The notes beneath the pieces were generated by a model that made no database searches, was not told where the DNA came from, and saw nothing but the letters and a program-made list of their open reading frames with translations. From assembly GCA_009885185.1 (NCBI GenBank), contig VFLF01000054.1:1-8346 (forward strand): 8,346 nucleotides of DNA, read 5' to 3'. This stretch comes from Nitrosomonadales bacterium. Lineage in GTDB: Bacteria > Pseudomonadota > Gammaproteobacteria > Burkholderiales > SG8-41. Each line of letters starts with the position of its first letter. Positions within the stretch are counted from its first letter, which is position 1. The position numbers and the translations under genes were made by a program. This document shows, piece by piece, positions 1-5,313 of the stretch.

Positions 1-683
1 GGTTCAATATTCGCCGCGATCAGTTCGCGCGGCGTGCCGATGGAAATAATGCGGCCATGATCCATGATGGCAAGCCGGTGACACAGACGCTCGGCCTCTT
101 CCATGAAATGCGTGGTGAGCAGCAACGTCTTGCCACGCTGCATCAGCTGGCGCAGGCGCTCCCAGATCAGATGCCGCGCCTGCGGATCAAGGCCGGTGGT
201 CGGTTCGTCAAGAAACAATAGTTCCGGATCGTTGATCAGCGCGCGCGCCAGCGTGAGCCGCCGCTTCATGCCGCCGGACAGGGTTTGGATGCGCGCATCG
301 GCGCGCGCGGTCAGACCCGCGTACTCAAGCAACTCGGGTATGCGTTTTTCCACCTCGGCGCGCGCCAGACCGAAGTAACGGCCATACACCCGCAGGTTTT
401 CGCTGATGGTGAAATCCGGATCGAGATTGTCGAGTTGCGGCACCACGCCCACCCGCGTGCGCGCCTCGCGCGCATGGGTGGCAACGTCGTGGCCGAGCAA
501 CGTGATGCTGCCGCTGTCCGCTTGCGTAAGTCCCAACACCAGGCGCAGCGTGGTGGTCTTGCCCGCGCCGTTGGGGCCCAGCAGGCCGAAGCATTCGCCT
601 GGCGTCAGCGCGAAATCAAGTCCCGCAACCACCTCGCGGCCGTCGTAGGATTTGCGCAGCCCGTTGACGGCAAGCAGCGTCAT
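1..683 (-). CDS. nodI: NodI-like ABC transporter ATP-binding protein (3' end beyond the window)
   Basis: ATPase subunit of an ABC-2 type exporter, acting at the inner face of the cytoplasmic membrane. The window holds about 227 N-terminal residues, and the C-terminus lies past the left edge. Visible in order: Walker A GPNGAGKT (residues 36-43), Q-loop VVPQLDN (Gln83), ABC signature LSGGMKRRL (135-143), Walker [14 protein letters not shown] (155-167) and H-loop TTH (His192). The stretch [16 protein letters not shown] followed by HLIWERLR is typical of the NodI/DrrA branch; NodI exports lipochitooligosaccharide Nod factors in rhizobia. Outside rhizobia the substrate is unknown, so the symbol describes family only. 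The ATG at 683-681 overlaps the stop of the upstream hydrolase gene (ATGA), implying translational coupling; no strong Shine-Dalgarno is seen. A NodJ-like permease would be expected just beyond the left edge. The ATPase assignment is near certain; the NodI subfamily is likely. Confidence 0.88.
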   Translation of the reverse strand, partial: MTLLAVNGLRKSYDGREVVAGLDFALTPGECFGLLGPNGAGKTTTLRLVLGLTQADSGSITLLGHDVATHAREARTRVGVVPQLDNLDPDFTISENLRVYGRYFGLARAEVEKRIPELLEYAGLTARADARIQTLSGGMKRRLTLARALINDPELLFLDEPTTGLDPQARHLIWERLRQLMQRGKTLLLTTHFMEEAERLCHRLAIMDHGRIISIGTPRELIAANIE

Positions 684-1294
684 GCACACCAGCGATTGAC
701 GATCTGCGCCAGCACATGCAGACGGCCGTGAAAAAAATGCTCGCCGCCCGGAACGACAACCACCGGCAGATTTTGCGGGCGCGCCCAGTCCAGCACGGCT
801 GCCAGCGGCACCACGTCGTCGTGCTCGCCGTGAATAACCAAGGTGTTTTCCGGCACGGTCTCGGCGGCATCGTTACGAATGCGGTTAACCGCCGGCCCGA
901 CCAGCACCATGCGCTCGCAGGCGAGACGCTTGGCGACGCGCGTCTGCACAAAGCTGCCGAAGGAAAAACCTGCAAGCAGCAGCGTGCGCGTATCAAAACG
1001 CGCCATCGAGTATTCGGCCACCGCGATCAGATCATCGGTCTCGCCCATGCCTTTATCGTGCGTCCCTTCGCTCTTGCCTACCCCGCGAAAATTCGGCCGC
1101 ACCGCGACATAACCCAACCCAACAAACGTGCGCGCCAGCGTGGTGACAACCTTGTTGTCCTTGGTACCGCCCTGCACCGGATTCGGATGCGCGATCAGGG
1201 CAATGCCGCGGCGCAACCCGCCCGGATCATGGATGTCGGTTTCGATATTGCCTGCGGGACCGGGGATGAGCAGGGATTCGGCGGGAGTGGGCAT
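680..1294 (-). CDS. alpha/beta hydrolase, COG2945-like
   Basis: Small cytoplasmic serine hydrolase of 204 residues with an alpha/beta fold; the substrate is unknown. Visible: early strand and oxyanion region [20 protein letters not shown] (31-50), the conserved [12 protein letters not shown] segment (66-77), nucleophile elbow GFSFGS with Ser111, acid loop HGEHDDVVP with Asp159 as probable catalytic acid, and GGEHFFHG with His186 as catalytic base. Length matches this compact family, which lacks a lid domain. The N-terminus begins just before the usual '[10 protein letters not shown]' segment, supporting the ATG at 1294. There is no Shine-Dalgarno: the foldback repeat at 1300-1377 ends only five bases upstream and supplies almost the whole leader. 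The 3' end overlaps the NodI-like gene by 4 nt. Esterase or thioesterase activity is possible but cannot be chosen from sequence. No signal peptide is seen. Confidence 0.9.
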   Translation of the reverse strand: MPTPAESLLIPGPAGNIETDIHDPGGLRRGIALIAHPNPVQGGTKDNKVVTTLARTFVGLGYVAVRPNFRGVGKSEGTHDKGMGETDDLIAVAEYSMARFDTRTLLLAGFSFGSFVQTRVAKRLACERMVLVGPAVNRIRNDAAETVPENTLVIHGEHDDVVPLAAVLDWARPQNLPVVVVPGGEHFFHGRLHVLAQIVNRWCA

Positions 1295-1299
1295 CGTTT

Positions 1300-1377
1300 A
1301 AGGCGGAAGGATGAAGGATGAAAACGGTCAACGGCAGACCGCAGTATGCTTGTTTTCATCCTTCATCCTTCCGCCTT
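1300..1377. repeat. Foldback repeat, family A: perfect 26-bp inverted repeat
   Basis: The left arm at 1300-1325 and right arm at 1352-1377 are perfect reverse complements over 26 bp, separated by a 26-nt loop (1326-1351) that itself holds a small GGTC/GACC stem (1326-1329 with 1337-1340). The arms contain a 7-bp tandem unit (GAAGGAT twice). The right side continues the pattern for a few bases (CATCCTTTA to about 1386), while the left side stops at 1300. The element fills the 82-bp gap between the DUF2889 gene and the hydrolase gene. On the minus strand the repeat-type sequence GGATGA supplies the DUF2889 stop codon. Either strand would form a very stable RNA hairpin, but no T-run follows, so it is not a standard terminator. 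It resembles a dispersed intergenic foldback element; copy number cannot be judged here. Confidence 0.93.
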
Positions 1378-1925
1378 CATCCTTTATAAAACTGCGGCCA
1401 GCGTTGCAGCACTGCCGGGCCATCATCTTTGTAGATGTGGCAGGAATTCAGTTGGTAGGGCGTTTTGGTCAGCGGCTTGTCGGCATTACGCGCTTCGCGC
1501 GCGCGGCCCGTCGCCTGAAACGCCGTGGTGGCTAGTGGCCCCAGCAACTCCACCAGGTGCGTGCAGCCCTTGGTGCCGCCCAACCGCAAGCCCACTTCGC
1601 GCCGCCAGCCGGGGCCGATTTTTACCCCGGCGAGTTGCTTGAAATTCACTGTAATGTCGCCGCAGGTCGGATACGGGCCTTCGTCGGTCGTGGCCTCGGC
1701 CGCGTGAATCAGCATGTCGAGATCGATGGTGAGGCGTATCCACATGTTATGCACGGGCTGTCCGGGCTGGCGCACGGAATCTCCGGTGCGCCGCGTATGC
1801 ACGTACGTCTTGGTATCGACCAGATGGGCCTCGATATCCCACAGGCCGTCGTCGCGTTCGTAACCGATGCATTCGATGGCGCGGGTGTGCATCGGTTTGC
1901 GGGGTTGGTTGGGTGATAAGGGCAT
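1377..1925 (-). CDS. DUF2889 domain protein
   Basis: A 182-residue protein that I recognise as DUF2889 (Pfam PF11136), a proteobacterial family of unknown function. Typical family segments are HTRAIECIGYERDDGLWDIE (13-32), the 'HLVDTKTY' segment, HNMWIRLTIDLDMLIHAAEA (59-78), and KGCTHLVELLGPLATTAFQ. There is no signal peptide or membrane segment, so it is probably cytoplasmic. The ATG at 1925 gives the usual 'MPLSPNQPRK' N-terminus and lies two bases after the DUF1289 stop, so the two genes are probably co-transcribed. No clear Shine-Dalgarno is visible. The last codons and the TGA stop come from the edge of the foldback repeat (sequence AAAGGATGA on the minus strand), so the C-terminus 'FYKG' may have been reshaped by the repeat. 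No function is proposed. Confidence 0.9.
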   Translation of the reverse strand: MPLSPNQPRKPMHTRAIECIGYERDDGLWDIEAHLVDTKTYVHTRRTGDSVRQPGQPVHNMWIRLTIDLDMLIHAAEATTDEGPYPTCGDITVNFKQLAGVKIGPGWRREVGLRLGGTKGCTHLVELLGPLATTAFQATGRAREARNADKPLTKTPYQLNSCHIYKDDGPAVLQRWPQFYKG

Positions 1926-1927
1926 GA

Positions 1928-2128
1928 TTAGTTACTCAAGGGTCTCGGATCAACCGGCAACCGCGCCGGCAACTGCTGAAGAATGTGTCGTCTTTCGTCG
2001 GACGTGTAGCGCGTCCAGTACGAAATCTCGTGCAGCGTGCGACCGCAGCCGATGCAAAAATGCGTTTGCTGATCGATCACGCAGGTGCGCACGCACGGCG
2101 ATTCGTAATCGTAGTGCGGATCGTTCAC
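1928..2128 (-). CDS. DUF1289 small cysteine-rich protein
   Basis: Small protein of the DUF1289 family (Pfam PF06945). The core reads SPCVRTCVIDQQTHFCIGCG followed by RTLHEISYWTRYTSDERR. Four cysteines in a CxxxC-x8-CxxC arrangement suggest a metal (zinc or Fe-S) site, which is an inference. Function is unknown. There is no ATG. I chose the GTG at 2128 (66 residues, starting MNDPHYDYESP) because GGTGAG, a good Shine-Dalgarno match, lies 7 nt upstream and the protein then starts close to the domain as usual in this family. Alternatives in frame are GTG at 2140 and GTG at 2185 (85 residues), the latter overlapping the HMG-CoA lyase gene by 38 nt and adding an unconserved basic tail. It follows the lyase gene closely and precedes DUF2889 by two bases, so the three are probably one transcript. 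Confidence 0.82.
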   Translation of the reverse strand: MNDPHYDYESPCVRTCVIDQQTHFCIGCGRTLHEISYWTRYTSDERRHILQQLPARLPVDPRPLSN

Positions 2129-2135
2129 GGCGCAG

Positions 2136-2141
2136 CTCACC
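2136..2141 (-). promoter_or_regulatory. Shine-Dalgarno deciding the DUF1289 start
   Basis: The minus-strand sequence GGTGAG lies 7 nt before the GTG at 2128, just after the TGA of the HMG-CoA lyase gene (2150-2148). The two longer candidate starts (2140 and 2185) have no comparable motif at a suitable distance. This is the main reason for the shorter start. Confidence 0.45.
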
Positions 2142-2147
2142 GTGCCG

Positions 2148-3056
2148 TCACGCCGCCATTTTTGCGGCAATGGCTTTCGCCGCACGCGAAGACGTGGGAC
2201 GCCCCAGCACGCCGCAGATGTAATCGCCGGCGGCGATGAGTTTTTGCATATCCACGCCGGTGTCGATGTTCAGGCCATCCAGCAGATACAGCACGTCTTC
2301 GGTGGCGACGTTGCCGGTGGCGCCCTTGGCGTACGGGCAGCCGCCCAGGCCCGCGACCGAGCTGTCGAAAATGGAAATGCCGCACTCCAGCGCCGCGTAA
2401 ATATTGGCGATGGCCTGACCGTAGGTGTCATGCACATGCACCGCCAGCCGCTCGATGGCGATGTGTTTGGCCACCGCTTCGATCACGGTGCGGGTTTTGC
2501 CCGCGGTGCCAGCGCCGATGGTGTCGCAAATGGTGATTTCATGGCAGCCGATTTGATCGAGCGCACGCGCCAGCCGCACCACTGCCTGCGGATCGACCTC
2601 GCCTTCATACGGGCAACCCAGGCACACCGACATATCGCCGCGCACCCGCAGACCTTGCGCCAGCGCCTCGGCGCACACCTCGGAAAAGCGCGCGACGCCT
2701 TCGGCGATGGTGCAATTGGTATTCTTTTTCGAGAAGGCTTCGGTGGCCGCGCCGAACACCACGATTTCCTTGCACCCGGCGGCAAGCGCGGCGTCCAGCC
2801 CCTTGCGATTGGGCACCAGCACCGGGTAACTGACGCCGGGCTTCTGTTTGATGCCCGCCATCACCTGCACGTTGTCCGCCATCTGCGGCACCCACTTGGG
2901 CGACACAAACGCGGTGGCCTGCACCGACTGCAAGCCCGCGTCCTGCAACCGATGGATGAGTTCGATTTTGACCGCGGCAGGCACCGGCTGCGCTTCGTTT
3001 TGCAAACCGTCACGCGGACCGACTTCAACCAGTTTTACTTTTTTAGGCAGGGACAT
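2148..3056 (-). CDS. mvaB: hydroxymethylglutaryl-CoA lyase
   Basis: Cleaves (S)-3-hydroxy-3-methylglutaryl-CoA to acetoacetate and acetyl-CoA, the final step of leucine degradation, in the cytoplasm. The 302-residue length is normal for the bacterial enzyme, a DRE-TIM (HMGL-like) metal-dependent barrel. Visible: VEVGPRDGLQNE (Arg15, Asp16), FVSPKWVPQMAD (50-61), FGAATEAFSKKNTNCT (101-116), LGCPYEGEV (146-154), DTIGAGT (Asp178), the metal-binding HVHDTYGQA (His207, His209), and the catalytic-cysteine loop SSVAGLGGCPYAKGATGN (Cys240, Asn249). Oddity: the usual Glu of the '-E-(A/T)-T-S-F-V-S-P' motif is Gln46 (codon CAG); by alignment from memory it matches Glu72 of human HMGCL. The start ATG has AAGGA six to seven bases upstream. 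A foldback repeat separates it from the upstream LiuC-like gene. Family assignment is firm; normal activity is likely but the Gln46 change adds doubt. Confidence 0.95.
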   Translation of the reverse strand: MSLPKKVKLVEVGPRDGLQNEAQPVPAAVKIELIHRLQDAGLQSVQATAFVSPKWVPQMADNVQVMAGIKQKPGVSYPVLVPNRKGLDAALAAGCKEIVVFGAATEAFSKKNTNCTIAEGVARFSEVCAEALAQGLRVRGDMSVCLGCPYEGEVDPQAVVRLARALDQIGCHEITICDTIGAGTAGKTRTVIEAVAKHIAIERLAVHVHDTYGQAIANIYAALECGISIFDSSVAGLGGCPYAKGATGNVATEDVLYLLDGLNIDTGVDMQKLIAAGDYICGVLGRPTSSRAAKAIAAKMAA

Positions 3057-3073
3057 GGGGATTCCTTAAGTGC

Positions 3074-3182
3074 AAAAAACCTTTTGCCACAGATTTCACA
3101 GATGAACACAGATTTAACAGCACAGCGGGACTTAATCTGTGTTCATCTGTGAAATCTGTGGCTAAGATTTTTTAGGTTTTTT
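3074..3182. terminator. Possible bidirectional terminator built on the foldback repeat
   Basis: The 29-bp foldback (3086-3162) is flanked by a second complementary pair: AAAAAACCT at 3074-3082 and AGGTTTTTT at 3174-3182. Read on the minus strand, the hairpin is followed by AAAAGG and a run of six T, and the matching A-run lies at the end of the LiuC-like gene in its lysine codons. A paired A-tract and U-tract around a stem is the layout of bidirectional intrinsic terminators. Weak points: the stem is rather AT-rich, and the downstream HMG-CoA lyase gene begins only about 17 nt after the T-run, leaving no room for a separate promoter. Confidence 0.35.
3086..3162. repeat. Foldback repeat, family B copy 1: perfect 29-bp inverted repeat
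   Basis: Left arm 3086-3114 and right arm 3134-3162 are perfect reverse complements; the loop is 19 nt (3115-3133). Each arm is built from three CACAGAT units spaced 9-10 bp apart (CACAGATTT, CACAGATGAA, CACAGATT). It lies between the LiuC-like and HMG-CoA lyase genes, both read on the minus strand. It shares the 17-bp core CACAGATGAACACAGAT (3097-3113) with the element at 4597-4685. It has no coding capacity, no target-site duplication that I can see, and is not part of either protein. Confidence 0.93.
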
Positions 3183-3984
3183 TGGGTGTGCGTTTCTTCG
3201 GTTCCACCCAGTTGGGCTTGCGCTTTTCGAGAAACGCGGCCAGACCTTCCTGTCCTTCGGGCGTGGCGCGGATGTCGGCGATTCGGCGCGCGGTTTCGTC
3301 GAGCATTTTTTGGTCGATGGCGGCGTGCGCGCCCAGCGGGATCAGTTGTTTCGCCGCCGCCATGGCCTTGGGCCCGCTGGAATACAACTGTGCCAGCATC
3401 GCGCCCACCGTGCCATTGAGGGCTTCGTGCTCAACGATGTCATGCACCAGCCCGATACGCCAGGCTTCGGCGGCATCGAATTCCTCGCCACTGATGAAGT
3501 AACGGCGTGACTGGCGTTCGCCGATGGCGGCAATCACGTACGGGCTAATCATCGACGGAATCACGCCGATTTTGACTTCCGACAAACGAAAGGTGGCGGA
3601 ACGCGCGGCAATCGCGATATCGCACGCCGCTACCAGCCCGAGGCCGCCGCCGCGCACGGCACCGTGGATGCAGGCGATGGTGGGTTTCGACAGGTTGTAG
3701 AGCGTATGAAACATGCGCGCCGACTCTTGCGCGGACTTGACGTTTTGCGCGCGCGAAAATTTTGCGCTGGCTTTCATGTGGCCGATATCCGCACCGGCGC
3801 AAAAACTCTTGCCCGCGCCCATCAGCACCACGGCGCGCACCTTCGGATGGGCATCGAGTTTTTCCAGCGCGGCGGTAAGCTGTCGCGTCATCGCCGGATC
3901 GAAGGCATTGTGCACGTCGGGACGGTTCAGCATGACCGTCGCGTTGCCGTCGACATCGATGCAGGTGATGACTTCATTGCTCAT
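3172..3984 (-). CDS. liuC: enoyl-CoA hydratase family protein, probable 3-methylglutaconyl-CoA hydratase
   Basis: Crotonase-fold enzyme of 270 residues. Probable reaction: hydration of 3-methylglutaconyl-CoA to HMG-CoA in leucine degradation, directly before the neighbouring HMG-CoA lyase. Visible: oxyanion-hole segment KSFCAGADIGHM (59-70), second segment IHGAVRGGGLGLVAACDIAI (106-125) and LSEVKIGVIPSMISPYV (134-150) with catalytic Glu136. The first crotonase glutamate (GGG-x-E-L) is Gly116; from memory this GGG-x-G-L form with 'ISPYV' is common in bacterial LiuC-type hydratases. The segment GERQSRRYFISGEEFDAAEA also fits that group. The C-terminus is a basic tail (RKPNWVEPKKRTPKKT) whose lysine codons overlap the A-tract beside the foldback repeat. 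The ATG at 3984 has AAGGA six bases upstream. Crotonase family is certain; LiuC specificity rests on motif similarity and the adjacent lyase. Genes for isovaleryl-CoA dehydrogenase and methylcrotonyl-CoA carboxylase are not in the window. Confidence 0.85.
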   Translation of the reverse strand: MSNEVITCIDVDGNATVMLNRPDVHNAFDPAMTRQLTAALEKLDAHPKVRAVVLMGAGKSFCAGADIGHMKASAKFSRAQNVKSAQESARMFHTLYNLSKPTIACIHGAVRGGGLGLVAACDIAIAARSATFRLSEVKIGVIPSMISPYVIAAIGERQSRRYFISGEEFDAAEAWRIGLVHDIVEHEALNGTVGAMLAQLYSSGPKAMAAAKQLIPLGAHAAIDQKMLDETARRIADIRATPEGQEGLAAFLEKRKPNWVEPKKRTPKKT

Positions 3985-4012
3985 GCAAGATCCTTGATAG
4001 AACGGTTTTTGT

Positions 4013-4045
4013 AGCGGCGCGGAGTGCGGGATTATACGCGCCGCT
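4013..4045 (-). promoter_or_regulatory. TATAAT box beside a 9-bp inverted repeat, candidate liuC promoter
   Basis: The minus strand carries a perfect TATAAT (plus 4031-4036), about 47 nt before the LiuC-like start codon. It lies in the loop of a perfect 9-bp inverted repeat, AGCGGCGCG (4013-4021) with CGCGCCGCT (4037-4045), and touches one arm. No good -35 hexamer is found 16-18 bp upstream, so this is a candidate only. The GC-rich repeat could be an operator or simply a hairpin. Confidence 0.35.
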
Positions 4046-4050
4046 CGCTG

Positions 4051-4071
4051 CGCGCCCGTCGGGACGGCGCG
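4051..4071 (-). terminator. Small GC hairpin directly after the macrodomain stop codon
   Basis: CGCGCC (4051-4056) pairs with GGCGCG (4066-4071), with a further GT/AC pair inside a bulge. On the minus strand it begins at the base after the TAA at 4074-4072. No T-run follows, so it could slow or end transcription only weakly, or protect the mRNA 3' end. Confidence 0.25.
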
Positions 4072-4572
4072 TTACGCAGCCAGCGCCGCCTCGTAAAGCG
4101 CCAGCATGTGCGCGTCAAAACACGCGAAGAGAATTTTTTCGATTGAACCGGGCGCCGCGCGACACTCGCGCACCGCGATCGATACCGCCTGCACCAGCGG
4201 ATAGCCGTAAACCCCGCAACTGATGGCGGGGTAAGCTATTGTTTTTATTGAATATTCTTTAGCAAGCGCAAGACTGGTGCGATAACACGACGCCAGCAAC
4301 GCAGCCTCGCCCGCGCGCCCGCCCTGCCATATCGGCCCCACCGTGTGTATCACGTGCTTCGCTTTCAGGTGGTAGCCGCCGGTGATTTTTGACTGGCCGG
4401 TTTCGCAGGCCTTGAGCGTGCGGCACTCGGCCAGCAGCGCCGGCCCCGCCGCGCGGTGAATCGCACCATCCACGCCGCCGCCGCCCAGCAACGACGTGTT
4501 CGCGGCGTTGACGATGGCGTCTACGTCGAGCGTGACGATGTTGGCTTGTAGGGCTTGCAGTTGTGCGGGCAT
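4072..4572 (-). CDS. macrodomain protein, YmdB/MacroD-like ADP-ribose hydrolase
   Basis: A 166-residue stand-alone macrodomain. Relatives such as E. coli YmdB remove the acetyl group of O-acetyl-ADP-ribose, and MacroD-type enzymes also hydrolyse mono-ADP-ribose from proteins. Visible: [20 protein letters not shown] (18-37) with Asn25 and Asp35, which sit at the same positions as the YmdB catalytic residues; [12 protein letters not shown] (39-50); HTVGPIW (76-82); and the phosphate loop ISCGVYGYP (117-125). Length matches YmdB (about 177). Oddity: the N-terminal 'GD-I-T' motif, whose Asp contacts adenine in macrodomains, reads A10-N11-I-V here. The ATG at 4572 aligns with the YmdB start, but no Shine-Dalgarno is visible in the 24 nt between it and the foldback repeat. 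Its place among acyl-CoA catabolic genes suggests, without proof, a role in metabolism of NAD-derived acyl-ADP-ribose. Fold is certain, substrate unproven. Confidence 0.93.
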   Translation of the reverse strand: MPAQLQALQANIVTLDVDAIVNAANTSLLGGGGVDGAIHRAAGPALLAECRTLKACETGQSKITGGYHLKAKHVIHTVGPIWQGGRAGEAALLASCYRTSLALAKEYSIKTIAYPAISCGVYGYPLVQAVSIAVRECRAAPGSIEKILFACFDAHMLALYEAALAA

Positions 4573-4596
4573 GTTGAATGAAAATCAAAAACGTTT

Positions 4597-4685
4597 TAAC
4601 CACAGATGAACACAGATAAACACGGATAAACGTCAAAACCAAAATCGGTCAGGCTCCTGTTTTTATCTGTGTTCATCTGCGGTTA
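4597..4685. repeat. Foldback repeat, family B copy 2: 24-bp inverted repeat with one mismatch
   Basis: Arms 4597-4620 and 4662-4685 pair over 24 bp with a single A-C mismatch (4602/4680); a further AC/GT pair lies just inside. The loop is 41 nt. The left arm again carries tandem units CACAGATGAA, CACAGATAAA and a decayed CACGGATAAA, and shares the 17-bp core CACAGATGAACACAGAT (4601-4617) with the element at 3086-3162. It fills the gap between the isomerase gene (stop at 4696) and the macrodomain gene (start at 4572). On the minus strand the stem is followed by AAAACG and five T, which may act as a weak terminator. Confidence 0.92.
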
Positions 4686-4695
4686 GAAAGGACTT

Positions 4696-5298
4696 TCACC
4701 ACCTGCCCTTGGCCAGCCAGCGCTCCACCTGATCCAGCCGGTCTGCGCCCCAGAACGGTTCGCCGTCGATCACGATGTACGGCGAGCCGAATACGCCGCG
4801 CTCTATCGCTGCATCGACTTCGTTTTTGGTGCGCTCCTTGACTGCGGCATCGTTTAACGCCGCGGCCAGCGCGGCTTTGTCGATGCCGAGTTTGGCGGCG
4901 ACGTTGGCGGTGATTTCGGCGCTGGAAATATCGCGGTCTTCGGCGAAATAGGCGTGATACAGCGCGAGTGCGAATTTTTTCGCTAGCGCGGCATCCTGAT
5001 CGTAGACCCAGTAGTAGGCGCGGCACGGCGCGACGGTGTTGACCGGAAACTTCGTGGGCATTTTGAATGGCACGTGGAACCAGCGCGCCGAGCGCATCAT
5101 GTCGTGTTGCGCGTAGCTGCCTTTTAGCGGGATGGTGGTCAGCGGTTGCTGGCTGTTGATTTTGAACACCGCGCCGAGCAGGATCGGACGCCACGTGACG
5201 TCGCGCCCGTGGTTTGCCGAGAGCGCGTCAATTTTTGCTGCTGCGAAATAACCATAGGGCGACGAGAAATCAAAATAAAAGTCCATCGGATCAGCCAT
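4696..5298 (-). CDS. DsbA-fold 2-hydroxychromene-2-carboxylate isomerase family protein
   Basis: A 200-residue kappa-class GST/DsbA-like protein of the HCCA isomerase family (NahD in naphthalene degradation: glutathione-dependent isomerisation of 2-hydroxychromene-2-carboxylate). Visible: N-terminal FYFDFSSPYGYFAA (7-20), where Ser13 before Pro14 is the expected glutathione-activating serine; FPVNTVAPCRAYYW (84-97), a family motif; and the C-terminal GVFGSPYIVIDGEPFWGADR (168-187) with the cis-Pro173 that closes the thioredoxin fold. Length matches the family. The ATG at 5298 has AGGAGA six bases upstream, the best ribosome site in the minus-strand cluster. It begins 15 bases after the NMO-like stop, so the two are probably one operon. 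No dioxygenase or aldolase of an aromatic pathway is in the window, so the true substrate may differ; many genomes carry such homologues outside naphthalene pathways. Confidence 0.9.
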   Translation of the reverse strand: MADPMDFYFDFSSPYGYFAAAKIDALSANHGRDVTWRPILLGAVFKINSQQPLTTIPLKGSYAQHDMMRSARWFHVPFKMPTKFPVNTVAPCRAYYWVYDQDAALAKKFALALYHAYFAEDRDISSAEITANVAAKLGIDKAALAAALNDAAVKERTKNEVDAAIERGVFGSPYIVIDGEPFWGADRLDQVERWLAKGRW

Positions 5299-5313
5299 GA
5301 TATTTCTCCTGTG

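Noticed and set aside
716..1321. Plus-strand open frame (201 codons) opposite the alpha/beta hydrolase
   Set aside because: Antisense shadow of a gene with a clear catalytic triad; it ends inside the foldback repeat.
2142..3152. Long plus-strand open frame (336 codons) opposite the HMG-CoA lyase gene
   Set aside because: The minus strand encodes an unmistakable MvaB with all motifs. The plus frame is a GC-rich antisense shadow, its product is full of His/Arg/Ala without family resemblance, and it runs into the foldback repeat.
3086..4685. The two CACAGAT foldbacks as a CRISPR array or as ends of one composite transposon
   Set aside because: There are no regularly spaced direct repeats with unique spacers, each element is a separate hairpin, and the genes between them are ordinary metabolic genes with no transposase.
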